From: Mitsuaria sp. GD03876
GTDB lineage: Bacteria > Pseudomonadota > Gammaproteobacteria > Burkholderiales > Burkholderiaceae_C
Assembly (NCBI RefSeq): GCF_029840635.1
Contig: NZ_JAOCCU010000060.1
Span: 1-35,868, forward strand
Length of the DNA stretch: 35,868 bases
Reading direction: 5' to 3'
The position numbers and the translations under genes were made by a program. Of the stretch, positions 23,559 through 32,130 are shown one piece after another (the first letter of the stretch is position 1; each line of letters opens with the position of its first letter). The notes under the pieces were generated by a model. It had not been told where the DNA came from and did no database searches. It worked only from the letters and a program-made list of their open reading frames with translations.

Positions 23559-23760
23559 CGGGGAAACAGTCTACACAGGCCGGTCGTCAGGCGAATGACG
23601 GAGTCCGGCATTCGGTCACGGGCAAGCGGCATACCCCGCGTTCCAGTAGTCCGGCTGCCCGCGATGCGTCAGCGCCGGGGCGACGCCGACGCATGAAGAC
23701 GATTGAGGCGCCGCCGCGCCGCTTCGACGATGACGGTTTCGTTTCCGGACCGCCCGCGAC

Positions 23761-25401
23761 ATGCGCCATCCCCTGACTTCCTCGTTGTCCCTGCTCGCCC
23801 TGTCCACGCTGCTCGCCGCGTGCGGCGGCCGCGGCCAGGCCGAGACCCCGCCCGCCCAGCCCGCCTGCCAGCTGATCAAGGCCACGCCGGGGCTCTCGCC
23901 CGGTCCCGCCTTCGTGGACCCGCTGATGTCGATCAAGTACCTGGCCTCGAAGGCGGGCGCCTGCGGGGTGCCGCAGCTGCGCGACGCGCGCGACACCGTC
24001 GTGAAGACGCGCACCGTCGCCGCCAGCGAGTGGAAGAGTCCCGAGGGCGGCATCGTCGGCATGGTGACGCTCGAGGCCGAGGCCGAGCTGGCGCGGGAGT
24101 CGACCTACGCGCTGTACCTCGGCGAGTTGCGGATGATGGCCTTCACGACCGGCACCGAGCGCCGCGGCGCGCTGACCGAGGCGGTCGACGCGCCGGCGAA
24201 GTTCGGCGGCCTGCCGGCCACCTCGCGCGTCGAGAAGGACGACATCAACGGCCTGCTCAAGGGCTACCTGAAGTTCCTGACCGAGGAACACGGCATCGCC
24301 GGCGACGTCGCCTACGAGCTGCTGCGGGCCGTCGCCCGTTACGAACTGCCGAGCCTGTCGTCGCCCGGAGCGACCTACGCCGCACAGATCAAGCGGGTGG
24401 TCTACCGCAGCGCCGACGCCACCGGACAGCCCGTGGCGATGAGCGGCCTGCTGGTCTATCCGCTGCAGGCGACCGGCGGACCCGCCGTCGACTACAACGG
24501 CCTGCCGATCGTGCTCGGCCAGCGCGGCGCGGCCAGGAGCGACGCCCCGGCGCCGTCCTCCGGGGCCAACTACATGCTGCTGCCGGCGCTGCTGGCCGCC
24601 GGCAAGGGCCATGTCGCCCTGGTGCCGGACCTGATCGGCCAGGGCGATTCGGCCCGGCTGGCGCAGTCCTTCCTGATCGGCACGGACACCGCCGCCCAGA
24701 CCGAGGACCTGCTGCTGGCCGGGCGCGAGTACTTCCTGCAGCACCATCGCGCGCAGCTGGGCCAGGACCTGCGGGTGCTGGGCCTGTCGCAGGGCGGCTT
24801 CTCGGCGATCGCCGCGCTGCCGCACCTGGCGCGGATGGGCACGGTGCGCCAGGTCGTCGCCGCCGCGGGCCCGTTCGACTTGCAGAAGACGCTGGACGCG
24901 ACGCTGCTCGCCGCGGCCGGCCAGCCTCGCCCGCCCTATGCGGTGGATGCCGACCTCAGCCGCATTCCCGACTACCTGGTCGCCACGCTGACCTCGCTCG
25001 CCGCCTACCAGGGTTACCGCTTCGATCCCAAGACGACGTTCGACGACAAGGGGCAACCGCTGCCGGACTTCCTCAAGGACTACCGCGACGGCAAGCACCG
25101 CGCGCTGGGCACGCACCTGGCGATCAACAGCCCCGCGTCGGGCTCGCTGCGATATGACCTGCCGGCGGCGCAGTTCCGCTTCTACCGCTACGGCAAGGAC
25201 TCGCTGATCTCCCCGCTCAACAGCGACGACATGATCGCCACGCTGACCGCGCCCGGACAGCGCGTGGGCGGCGCCTCGCTGGGGAGCTGCCGTGAAGGCT
25301 CGGAGCTGGTGAAGCTGGTGCTCAAGCACAGCAAGAGCAAGTCGACGCCGCACACGATCTGCATGCCGTTCGTGCTGAACGACTTCGTCGGCGGGCTGTG
25401 A
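23761..25401 (+). CDS. Lipoprotein alpha/beta hydrolase (secretory-lipase-like)
   Basis: This 546-residue exported hydrolase has a lipobox STLLAAC ending at Cys21, so it is probably anchored to a membrane. The fold starts near residue 200. The nucleophile elbow is GLSQGG with Ser343, preceded by LRVLGLSQ. Upstream YNGLPIVLGQRG and LVPDLIGQGDS are strand motifs near the oxyanion hole. The catalytic acid and His could not be fixed by eye; candidates are in the last 120 residues (HTICMPF, FYRYGKDSLISPLNSDD). The long N-terminal region (about 25-195) has no recognised family. Cysteines in GACGVPQ and GSCREGS suggest disulfides. Substrate is unknown; a carboxyl ester is likely by family. It is divergent from the DUF1624 gene. 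Confidence 0.82.
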   Translation: MRHPLTSSLSLLALSTLLAACGGRGQAETPPAQPACQLIKATPGLSPGPAFVDPLMSIKYLASKAGACGVPQLRDARDTVVKTRTVAASEWKSPEGGIVGMVTLEAEAELARESTYALYLGELRMMAFTTGTERRGALTEAVDAPAKFGGLPATSRVEKDDINGLLKGYLKFLTEEHGIAGDVAYELLRAVARYELPSLSSPGATYAAQIKRVVYRSADATGQPVAMSGLLVYPLQATGGPAVDYNGLPIVLGQRGAARSDAPAPSSGANYMLLPALLAAGKGHVALVPDLIGQGDSARLAQSFLIGTDTAAQTEDLLLAGREYFLQHHRAQLGQDLRVLGLSQGGFSAIAALPHLARMGTVRQVVAAAGPFDLQKTLDATLLAAAGQPRPPYAVDADLSRIPDYLVATLTSLAAYQGYRFDPKTTFDDKGQPLPDFLKDYRDGKHRALGTHLAINSPASGSLRYDLPAAQFRFYRYGKDSLISPLNSDDMIATLTAPGQRVGGASLGSCREGSELVKLVLKHSKSKSTPHTICMPFVLNDFVGGL

Positions 25402-25490
25402 GTCACCGCCCCGTGCGGGTGGGCGGGGCCGAGCAGCACGACGACGCCGAGCTCGACGTTACGTCACCGCCCCGCGCGGGCGGGCGGGGC
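25402..25490. repeat. Two near-identical GC-rich hairpin repeats
   Basis: A 28-base element beginning GTCACCGCCCCG occurs at 25402-25429 and 25463-25490, with 26 of 28 positions identical. Each copy can fold: GCCCCG/CGGGGC in the first, CGCCCCGC/GCGGGGCG in the second. The second is followed by ATTTC. They lie just past the hydrolase stop and could terminate it. Confidence 0.6.
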
Positions 25491-25498
25491 GATTTCAG

Positions 25499-25541
25499 GC
25501 GATCAAGCGATCAAGCGATCAGGCATCCGGCATCTGGCATC
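25499..25541. repeat. Tandem micro-repeats GCGATCAA and GGCATCT
   Basis: GCGATCAA occurs about three times in tandem, directly followed by GGCATCC, GGCATCT, GGCATCT. They fill the gap between the hydrolase gene and the end of the flagellar operon. They look like slippage-prone satellite sequence. Confidence 0.65.
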
Positions 25542-25547
25542 TGGCCA

Positions 25548-26651
25548 TCACGCCAGCAGTTGCCGCACCCGCTGCCGGTGCATGCCGCGCAGCGCTGGCA
25601 GCAGCGCGCCGACATCGCTGTACTCGGCGCCTGACAAGGTGCCGGACAGCGCGCCCGCCAGGGCCTCGGCCTGCGCCGGCGCCATCGAGGCCGACGGCGG
25701 TGCCGCGGCCTCGAGCTGCCCATGCAGCCTTGCGCGCGCCTGCGCGACCTTCGGCTGTGCCTGCAGCAGCTGGCCCAGCGCCTGACGCTGGCCGGCCGCT
25801 TCCTGCACGTCCCAGCGCTGCGGCTGCAGCGCGTCGGGCGACGGCTCCAGCAGCGCGCGCACCGGCTGGCCGCTCGGGAAGCGCTTGCCCTCCCCGCGCA
25901 GCGTCAGCCCGTCGCGCAGCGCGGGCCATTGCGACTCCGCGACGCTGAAGACGATCTCCGTTCCCTGCGCCTGCACGGTCAGCCCGGCCGGCGACAGCGC
26001 CTTGGTCAGCGCCTGCAGTTGCTGCTGCGTGCCCTCGCCGTCCAGCGTCACCGCGATCGTCATCGGCTTGGCGGAGGTCCCGCCGTCCTGCGGCTGGCCG
26101 GGCAATTGCAGGCGCAGCGTCTCCTTGCCCCCCTGCTGCAGCACCGCGAGGTCCAGTCCGCGCAGCTTGAAGCGCTGGCGCGCCGCGCCGTCCTCGGGCG
26201 CGGCCTGCAGCTCGCCGTCGACACGGCCGCCCGCGTCGCGGGTGCGCTGCGACCAGGTCTGGCGCAGCTGCTCGACCTGCGCGCCGAGCGCCGCCGACAC
26301 CGGCGCCTGGCGCGCGAGCGTCTCGCTCAGGCCGCCCTTGAGCTGCTGCATCGCCGCGGCGAGGCGGTCGAGGTAATCGAGTCCCTGCTGCAGCTTGCCC
26401 AGGCGCAGCTGCGCGCCGGGTTCGCGCGCCGCGGAAGCGCCCTCCTCCGCGCGCAGCGGCGCGGCGGCCAGCTCGGCGATGGCGGGCGACGCGGGCACCG
26501 CGGGCGGGAAGCCGGCGGTCGGCGTCGGAACCGGCGCGGCCTGCGGCGCTCGCTGCAGCGCGGTGCCGGCGGTCGTCAGTTCTCCGGCCGCGCTGCCGGT
26601 CCAGGCGGCGCGCTGCGCGGGAACGGTCGCGACCGGCAGTTCAGATCGCAT
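25548..26651 (-). CDS. Uncharacterised flagellar-operon protein downstream of flgL
   Basis: This 367-residue protein is not recognised. The first 80 residues are Ala/Pro-rich (AAPVPTPTAGFPPAVPASPAIAELAAAPL). Helical stretches follow (LGKLQQGLDYLDRLAAAMQQLKGGL). The middle (about 150-260) is beta-rich (GLDLAVLQQGGKETLRLQLPG, TIAVTLDGEGTQQQLQALTKAL). The C-terminus is helical (ARARLHGQLEAAAPP ... GMHRQRVRQLLA). There is no signal peptide or membrane segment. Composition and architecture loosely recall FliK-type or export-chaperone proteins, but no motif settles this. Its ATG lies inside the last codons of flgL (ATGCGATCTGA, 11 bases shared), so it is translationally coupled and likely belongs to the hook/filament junction stage. 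It is the last gene of the operon. Confidence 0.65.
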   Translation of the reverse strand: MRSELPVATVPAQRAAWTGSAAGELTTAGTALQRAPQAAPVPTPTAGFPPAVPASPAIAELAAAPLRAEEGASAAREPGAQLRLGKLQQGLDYLDRLAAAMQQLKGGLSETLARQAPVSAALGAQVEQLRQTWSQRTRDAGGRVDGELQAAPEDGAARQRFKLRGLDLAVLQQGGKETLRLQLPGQPQDGGTSAKPMTIAVTLDGEGTQQQLQALTKALSPAGLTVQAQGTEIVFSVAESQWPALRDGLTLRGEGKRFPSGQPVRALLEPSPDALQPQRWDVQEAAGQRQALGQLLQAQPKVAQARARLHGQLEAAAPPSASMAPAQAEALAGALSGTLSGAEYSDVGALLPALRGMHRQRVRQLLA

Positions 26652-27522
26652 CGAACAGGCTCAGCTGGCTGACCTTGGCATAGGCCTTCTGCGTGGCCTG
26701 CAACGCCAGCGTGTAGCTGTTCAGGCGCGTCGCGGCCTCGCCGTAGTCGACCTGGCCGAGGTCCAGCGCGCTCTGCTGGTTGGCCAGGCTGACCGAGGCA
26801 TGGTTGGTGTCCAGCGTCGACAGGATGTTCTGCCGGCCGCCGAGCTGGCCGATCTTGCCGGCCACGTCGCCCAGCGTCTGGTCGAGCGCCGCGATCAGCG
26901 CGGTCACGTCGGCATGCACGCCCTCGGCGGTCACGCCCGGCGTCGCGAGCTGGCCGCCCAGCGTGTTCATCTGACGCAGGAAGGCGCCCATGCCCTCGAG
27001 CGACACATTGGCGCTGACCGACATGTTGTCGGCCACGGCGACCTGCTGCGCCTGCGTGTTGCCCAGGAAGGCGTAGGCGGGGTCGACGGTCGGCTGGTCG
27101 CTGGCGGTGCCGGAGAACAGGTAGCGGCCCTCGGCATTCTTGCTGTTGGCCAGGAACAGCAGGCTGTCGTGCAGCGTCTTCACCGAGCCCGACATCGCGT
27201 TCAGGTCGTCGCCGGTGTTGCCCGCGTCGGCGGCCCAGACCAGCAGGTCGCGCGTGGCCTGCAAGTCCTCGCGGATGCTGTCCAGCGTGACCTCGCTGGT
27301 CTTGAGCCGGCTCTGCAGCGCGCCGATGTTGTCGCGGTACTGGGCCAGCGACGACTCCTCGCGCGACAGCCGCGCCAGGCGCAGCGCGGCGATGCTGTCG
27401 TCCGACGGCTTGAGCACGCGCTGGCCCGAGGCCATCTGCTGCATGACATGCGTCAGGCCCTCGTTGGCGGCCTGCAGCGCGCTGTTCATCGTCGCGTGGT
27501 ACTGGTTGCTGGCGATGCGCAT
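26641..27522 (-). CDS. flgL: Flagellar hook-filament junction protein FlgL (HAP3)
   Basis: This 293-residue axial protein joins hook and filament. The N-terminal flagellin-like block starts MRIASNQYHATMNSALQAANEGLTHVMQQMASGQRVLKPSDD, with the SGxRVxxPSDD motif shared by FlgL and flagellins. The C-terminal coiled coil (AATRLNSYTLALQATQKAYAKVSQLSLFDAI) is the second conserved half. The short central part fits FlgL rather than flagellin. AAGGACG precedes the start by six bases. The gene follows flgK and overlaps the next, uncharacterised gene. It is exported by the flagellar type III system and needs no signal peptide. Confidence 0.95.
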   Translation of the reverse strand: MRIASNQYHATMNSALQAANEGLTHVMQQMASGQRVLKPSDDSIAALRLARLSREESSLAQYRDNIGALQSRLKTSEVTLDSIREDLQATRDLLVWAADAGNTGDDLNAMSGSVKTLHDSLLFLANSKNAEGRYLFSGTASDQPTVDPAYAFLGNTQAQQVAVADNMSVSANVSLEGMGAFLRQMNTLGGQLATPGVTAEGVHADVTALIAALDQTLGDVAGKIGQLGGRQNILSTLDTNHASVSLANQQSALDLGQVDYGEAATRLNSYTLALQATQKAYAKVSQLSLFDAI

Positions 27523-27576
27523 GGGGCGTCCTTCGGTGATCGTCGGGGGAAGCGGGGCGAGCTGGGGGACGCGGGC

Positions 27577-28944
27577 TCAGCCCAGCATCTGCAGCGTGCT
27601 GTCGAAGAGCTGGTTGGCGACCGCCACCACCTTCATGTTGGCCTGGTACATCTGCTGGTACTGCATCAGGTTGATGGCTTCCTCGTCAGTGTTGACGCCG
27701 GCGCTGGACTTCCAGTCCTCCTCGGCCTGGTCGCGCACCGTGGTGGCGGTCTTCTGCGAGGCCTGGTTCAGCGAGCTCGCCACGCCCAGCTTGCCCACCA
27801 GCTGCGTGAACACGTCGCCGGTGATCACCGCGGCGCTGCCGGCGGCGTTGCCGGCGGCGTCGAAGGTGGTGATCGTCATCGGCTTGTTCTTCAGCGCGAT
27901 CAGGGCGGTCAGGTTGCCGCTGTCGCCGCTGACGGTCGGACTGGACGAGAACGCCAGCTGCGCCGCGGTGATGCCGGTCATCTTGAGCCGGCCGCCGCTG
28001 GTGTCGAACAGCGGCTGGCCCGGCGTCGCGGCCGGCGGCGCGTAGCCCAGCGCCAGCTGCGCGTTGAAGGCGTTGCCGATGCCCAGCGCGAGCTCCGAGA
28101 CCGTCGTCTGCATCGGCCCGAGCACCTGCTTCTGCAGGTCGGCCAGGCCGCCGAGCTGGCCGCCCTGCCCCACGTCGGACAGCGTGAACGAGGTGCTGGC
28201 GAACTGGATCTTCAGCGCGGCCGGGCCGTTGGTGGCCATCACCGCGGCGTCGGCGCCGACGACCAGCGGCTGGCCGCCCTTGAGCGAGACGCTCTTGGCG
28301 CCGTCCGGCGTGTCCACCACCTGCAGCCCGACCAGCGCGGACAGCGCCTTGATCTTCTCGTCGCGGGCGTCCTGCAGGCCGGCGTCGTTCATGCCGGCGC
28401 TGCGGCCGGCGGCGATCTGCTTGTTCAGCAGCGCGATGTCCTGGGTGAGCGCGTTGACCTGGTTGACGACGCCGTCGCGCTGCGTCGCGATCGCGGTCTG
28501 CTGGTTGGCCATCAGCTGCTGCAGGCTGTCGAAGCGCTTGACCAGGCCGTCGGCGGCGGTCAGCACCGCCTCGCGCAGCGGGCCCGACTCGGGCTGCACG
28601 CTGGCGGCGTTGAGCGCGGCGAAGAACTGGTCGATGCCGTGGTTGATGTTGGCCGTGTCGTCGGACATGACCTGCTCGAGCTGGGTCAGGTAGGACTGGC
28701 CGGCGCCGTACTGGCCGAGCTGGCTGGTGGCCTGCCACAGCTGCACGTTCTTGAAGCCATCGGCGAAGCGCAGCAGCTTGGACACCTGCACGCCGGCGCC
28801 GCCCTGCGGCGTCTGCACCGAGCCCAGCAGCACGCCGGTGCGGGTGAAGCCGGGCGTCATCGCGTTGGCGACGTTCTGGCTGGTGGCGCCAAGCGCCGCT
28901 TGGGCGGCTTGCGCGCCGGTGAGGCCGTTCAGGAGGATGCTCAT
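27577..28944 (-). CDS. flgK: Flagellar hook-associated protein FlgK (HAP1)
   Basis: This 455-residue hook-filament junction protein is shorter than the enteric homologue (about 550). The N-terminus MSILLNGLTGAQAAQAALGATSQNVANAMTPGFTR carries the rod/hook N-terminal motif (ALxxxSxNVANxxTPGFTR). The C-terminal EEAINLMQYQQMYQANMKVVAVANQLFDSTLQMLG is the matching coiled coil. The central domain is compact, which accounts for the length. The start overlaps the flgJ stop by four bases (ATGA, 28941-28944), so coupling is expected. flgL follows 54 bases later. Confidence 0.95.
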   Translation of the reverse strand: MSILLNGLTGAQAAQAALGATSQNVANAMTPGFTRTGVLLGSVQTPQGGAGVQVSKLLRFADGFKNVQLWQATSQLGQYGAGQSYLTQLEQVMSDDTANINHGIDQFFAALNAASVQPESGPLREAVLTAADGLVKRFDSLQQLMANQQTAIATQRDGVVNQVNALTQDIALLNKQIAAGRSAGMNDAGLQDARDEKIKALSALVGLQVVDTPDGAKSVSLKGGQPLVVGADAAVMATNGPAALKIQFASTSFTLSDVGQGGQLGGLADLQKQVLGPMQTTVSELALGIGNAFNAQLALGYAPPAATPGQPLFDTSGGRLKMTGITAAQLAFSSSPTVSGDSGNLTALIALKNKPMTITTFDAAGNAAGSAAVITGDVFTQLVGKLGVASSLNQASQKTATTVRDQAEEDWKSSAGVNTDEEAINLMQYQQMYQANMKVVAVANQLFDSTLQMLG

Positions 28945-29333
28945 GGGGTCGTCGGCGGAGTGACGGAAGTCTTGCCTGGGGAAGGCGACCCGGCGGGGGC
29001 GGGACTTAAGCCGGCGGCCGGCAACACCTGCTTGAGCATCAGGTCGGCGATGCCGAAGGCGCGTTGCTGCGCCAGCGCGTCGGCCACCAGGCCGTCGGCG
29101 AAGTCGAGCATGTCCTGGCTGGCGCGCTTGCCCTCGCCGTCCTCGTCGCCGGCCAGCGTGCGGGTGCCGGCCCGCATCTGGCCGATCATCTGCTTGATGA
29201 AGAAGGCCTCGAACTTGACGGCGGCCTCGGTGGCCTTGGCCTGCACGCGCGCGTCGAAGGCGGGCGCCGGCACCGCGTCGGCGGTCACGTCGCCCAAGCC
29301 GGGGGCGACCTGTGTCTTCTGTAGATCGATCAT
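28941..29333 (-). CDS. flgJ: FlgJ-type rod-binding protein lacking the muramidase domain
   Basis: This 130-residue protein contains only the N-terminal rod-binding (Rod-bind) domain, seen as AVKFEAFFIKQMIGQMRAGTRTL ... SQDMLDFADGLVADALAQQRAFGIADLMLKQVL. It then ends in a Pro/Ser/Thr tail ([20 protein letters not shown]). Dual-domain FlgJ of about 300 residues, with a C-terminal peptidoglycan hydrolase, is usual in many beta- and gammaproteobacteria. Here flgK starts inside the stop codon, so the short form looks genuine rather than a broken gene. It should act as a rod cap or scaffold, and wall cleavage must come from a separate enzyme. A palindromic repeat lies between it and flgI. Confidence 0.88.
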   Translation of the reverse strand: MIDLQKTQVAPGLGDVTADAVPAPAFDARVQAKATEAAVKFEAFFIKQMIGQMRAGTRTLAGDEDGEGKRASQDMLDFADGLVADALAQQRAFGIADLMLKQVLPAAGLSPAPAGSPSPGKTSVTPPTTP

Positions 29334-29356
29334 CTCGGTCCGCTGGTGGAGTACGC

Positions 29357-29379
29357 CCTCTCCCGCACTGCGGGAGAGG
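29357..29379. repeat. REP-like palindrome between flgI and flgJ
   Basis: CCTCTCCCGC and GCGGGAGAGG form 10-base perfect arms around ACT, next to GGGGTGAGGG. This resembles the short intergenic palindromes found in many copies in other proteobacterial genomes. It interrupts an otherwise tightly packed operon and could stabilise or attenuate the mRNA. Confidence 0.65.
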
Positions 29380-29402
29380 ATCGGGGTGAGGGTCGTCGGG
29401 CG

Positions 29403-30515
29403 TCAGATCACCTGCAGTTCGCCCTCGATCGCCCCGGCCTGGTCCAGCGCCTGCAGGATCGCCATCAGGTCGTCCGGGTTCGCGCCGATGCTGTTGACCA
29501 TGTCCACGATCGCCTGCAGCGAGGTCCCCGCCGGCCAGCGGAACATCCGTCCGTCGCCCTGGTCCACGCGCAGCTGCGACTGCGGCACCGTCTGCGTGCG
29601 GCCCTGGCTGAACGCATTGGGCTGGCTGACCTGCGGGGACTCGCTGATCACCACCTTGAGGGACCCATGCGAGACCGCCGCCGGCCGCACCTTCACGCCG
29701 TCGGCGATCACCACCGTCCCGGTGCGCGAGTTGAAGATCACCCGCGGCAGCGCCGCCGCGGCCTCGATCGGCATCGCCTGCAGCTGCGCGACGAACGCCA
29801 CCCGCTGCGTCGCATCCGCCGGCGCGCGCACCGACACGCTGGTCCCGTCCCGCGTGGTCGCCACGCCGTCGCCGAAGCGCCGGTTCAGCGCCTCCACGAT
29901 CTGCGTCGCCGTCTGGAAGCCCGGCCGCTTCAGGTTCAGCACCACGTCCGGCCGGGAATCGAAGTCGGTCGCGATCTCGCGCTCGATGCTCCCGCCGTTG
30001 GGCACCCGGCCCGTCGTCGGCGTGTTCACCGTCACGCTCGACCCGCTCTGCCCCTGCGCGTTCAACCCGGTCACCACCAGGTTGCCCTGCGCCAGCGCGT
30101 ACACCTCACCATCGGCCGCGTGCAGCTCCGTCAGCAGCAAGGTGCCGCCGCGCAGGCTCTTCGCATCGCCGAGCGAGGACACCGTGAGGTCGATCGACTG
30201 GCCCCGGCGATAACCGGCCGGGAAACTCGCGCTCACCATCACGGCGGCCGCGTTGCGCGACTTCGCCTCGGTCTTCTCCGGCAGCTTCACGCCGAATTGC
30301 TTCAGCAGGTTGGCCACCGACTGGCCGGCGAATTTCACCTGCGTGCTGTCGCCGCTGCCGTTCAAGCCCACCACCAGGCCATAGCCCAGCAGCTGGTTCT
30401 CGCGCACGCCCTCGACGTCCACGAGTTGCCGCAGCGCCTGCGCCGCCTGCACCGGGGACGCGACGATCGCGGCCGCGGCCAGGGCCAGCGCCCACGTGAT
30501 CCAGAGTTTCTTCAT
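29403..30515 (-). CDS. flgI: Flagellar P-ring protein FlgI
   Basis: This 370-residue periplasmic protein builds the P ring around the rod in the peptidoglycan layer. A signal peptide (about 1-27, [16 protein letters not shown] ... VQA) leads into [26 protein letters not shown], the family signature. Further conserved blocks are [27 protein letters not shown] and [18 protein letters not shown] sequence ([19 protein letters not shown]). The C-terminal [38 protein letters not shown] is diagnostic. Start 30515 gives the cleanest signal peptide and has GAGG 11 bases upstream; ATG 30524 is also possible. It directly follows flgH. Confidence 0.95.
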   Translation of the reverse strand: MKKLWITWALALAAAAIVASPVQAAQALRQLVDVEGVRENQLLGYGLVVGLNGSGDSTQVKFAGQSVANLLKQFGVKLPEKTEAKSRNAAAVMVSASFPAGYRRGQSIDLTVSSLGDAKSLRGGTLLLTELHAADGEVYALAQGNLVVTGLNAQGQSGSSVTVNTPTTGRVPNGGSIEREIATDFDSRPDVVLNLKRPGFQTATQIVEALNRRFGDGVATTRDGTSVSVRAPADATQRVAFVAQLQAMPIEAAAALPRVIFNSRTGTVVIADGVKVRPAAVSHGSLKVVISESPQVSQPNAFSQGRTQTVPQSQLRVDQGDGRMFRWPAGTSLQAIVDMVNSIGANPDDLMAILQALDQAGAIEGELQVI

Positions 30516-30528
30516 GGCGGTCATGGCC

Positions 30529-31272
30529 TCAGATCGGATTCCAGGGACTGTTGAACCAGCGCGTGAACCAGCCCGGGGTGTTGGCGTCGGCCAGTTGGCC
30601 CTTGCCGCTGTAGGCGATGCGCGCGTTGGCCACGCGCTGCGAGGAGACGCGGTTCTCGCTGTCGACGTCGGCCGGGCGCACATACCCCGCCACGCGCATC
30701 AGCTCCTCGCCCTGGTTCAGCGTCAGGCTCTTCTCGCCGTGCACGCGCAGCAGGCCGTTGGACGTCACCTCCTGCACCACCACCGTGATCGCGCCCTGCA
30801 AGGTGTTCTGCTGCGTGCTGCTGCCGCTGCCGTTGAAGTCGCGGTTGCCGTTGATGCCGTACGCGCGCTGCTTGCCGTTCAGGTCGAGGTTGAAGTCGCT
30901 GCCGCTCTTCTTCGCGCTCTGCGTGTTGGCGCTCTTGCTGGCCTGCGTGGCCTCCTCCAGCACGATCGTCAGCACGTCGCCGGCGCGGAACGCGCGCGTG
31001 TCGGCGATCAGGCTGGCGCTGCGGCCGGCGACGAAGACGCCGCCCCCCGCCGCCCGCGTGGGTTCCGACAACGGCAGCGGCAAGCCGCCCGGATCGGCGC
31101 TGGGCAGCGGCGGCGGCGCGATCGCCGCGCAGCCGCCCAGGGCGAGCGCGAGCATCGGCGCGGCGCCCACGGCCAGCGCGCGGGCCAGCGCACGGGCCGA
31201 CACACGGGCCAGCACAGGGGCAGGAAAACCGGCAAGCACGCGGGCAACGGGACGGACGGCGATCGGCGGCAT
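30529..31272 (-). CDS. flgH: Flagellar L-ring lipoprotein FlgH
   Basis: This 247-residue outer-membrane lipoprotein forms the L ring. The lipobox LALALGGC follows a long Arg/Ala-rich signal sequence of about 43 residues. Family motifs include [81 protein letters not shown] and [34 protein letters not shown]. The start at 31272 follows GGAG with a normal gap; the later ATG just before the lipobox would give too short a signal. The gene lies between flgG and flgI with tight spacing. Confidence 0.95.
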   Translation of the reverse strand: MPPIAVRPVARVLAGFPAPVLARVSARALARALAVGAAPMLALALGGCAAIAPPPLPSADPGGLPLPLSEPTRAAGGGVFVAGRSASLIADTRAFRAGDVLTIVLEEATQASKSANTQSAKKSGSDFNLDLNGKQRAYGINGNRDFNGSGSSTQQNTLQGAITVVVQEVTSNGLLRVHGEKSLTLNQGEELMRVAGYVRPADVDSENRVSSQRVANARIAYSGKGQLADANTPGWFTRWFNSPWNPI

Positions 31273-31286
31273 GGTCCTCGCTCCGG

Positions 31287-32075
31287 TCAGCGGGCGGCTT
31301 GCGCCAGCACCTGCAGCATGTTGTCGGCCGCGGAGAGCACCTTGGTGTTCATCTCGTAGGTCCGCTGGGCCGCGATCATGTCGACCATCTCCTCGACGAC
31401 CTGCACGTTGGAGCCCTCCAGCGCGCCCTGCTTGAGCTTGCCCAGGCCGTTCTCGCCGGGCACGCCCTCGGTCGGCGCGCCGCTGCCCGCGGTCTCCTGG
31501 TACAGGTTGTCGCCCAGCGCCAGCAGGCCGGCCGGGTTGACGAACTGCGTCAGGCGCAGCTGCCCGATCTCCTGCGACGCGGCGTTGTCCGCGGTCGTGA
31601 TCGCGACGACGCCGTTCTCGCTGATCGTCAGCGACTTGGCGTTGACCGGGATCGTGATCTCGGGCTGCAGGCGCTGGCCCTGCGCGTTGGTCAGCCGGCC
31701 CTCCGGGCTGACGCTCAACTGGCCGGCGCGGGTGTAGGCGGGGCGGCCGTTCGGGCCCTCGACCTGCAGGAAGCCGTTGCCGACGATGGCCACGTCCAGG
31801 TTCTGGCCGGTGGTCTGCAGGCTGCCGTTGGTGAAGACCTTCTGCGTGCCGACCATGCGGGTGCCGTTGCCCAGCTGCACGCCGGTGGGCGAGGCGCTGC
31901 CGTCCTCGGCCTGCGCGCCGGGCTGGCGTTCGACCTGGTAGAACAGGTCCTCGAACATCACGCGGTCGCGCTTGAAGCCGACGGTGTTGACGTTGGCCAG
32001 GTTGTTGGCGATCGCTTGCAGCTTGGCGTCCTGCGCCTGCACGCCGGTCTTGCTGATCCACATGGCGGGGTTCAT
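31287..32075 (-). CDS. flgG: Flagellar distal rod protein FlgG
   Basis: This 262-residue rod protein is of the normal FlgG length (260). The N-terminal MNPAMWISKTGVQAQDAKLQAIANNLANVNTVGFKRDRVMFEDLFYQ has the rod/hook motif. The D1 beta part includes QLGNGTRMVGTQKVFTNGSLQTTGQNLDVAIVGNGFLQVEGPNGRPAYTRAG. The C-terminal QGALEGSNVQVVEEMVDMIAAQRTYEMNTKVLSAADNMLQVLAQAAR is typical of distal rod proteins. AAGGAG lies seven bases before the start. It is followed by flgH. Confidence 0.96.
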   Translation of the reverse strand: MNPAMWISKTGVQAQDAKLQAIANNLANVNTVGFKRDRVMFEDLFYQVERQPGAQAEDGSASPTGVQLGNGTRMVGTQKVFTNGSLQTTGQNLDVAIVGNGFLQVEGPNGRPAYTRAGQLSVSPEGRLTNAQGQRLQPEITIPVNAKSLTISENGVVAITTADNAASQEIGQLRLTQFVNPAGLLALGDNLYQETAGSGAPTEGVPGENGLGKLKQGALEGSNVQVVEEMVDMIAAQRTYEMNTKVLSAADNMLQVLAQAAR

Positions 32076-32130
32076 CGGGGACTCCTTCGGGGAATGCGGT
32101 GATCGGGTTGGATTCGGGGCAGGCGGCGCG

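Noticed and set aside
26395-30213. Very long plus-strand open frame (over 1,200 codons) opposite the flg genes
   Set aside because: It is antisense to well-conserved flgL, flgK, flgJ and flgI. Its translation is low-complexity Arg/Ala/Gly/Leu-rich with no family motif. High GC makes stop codons rare in such frames.
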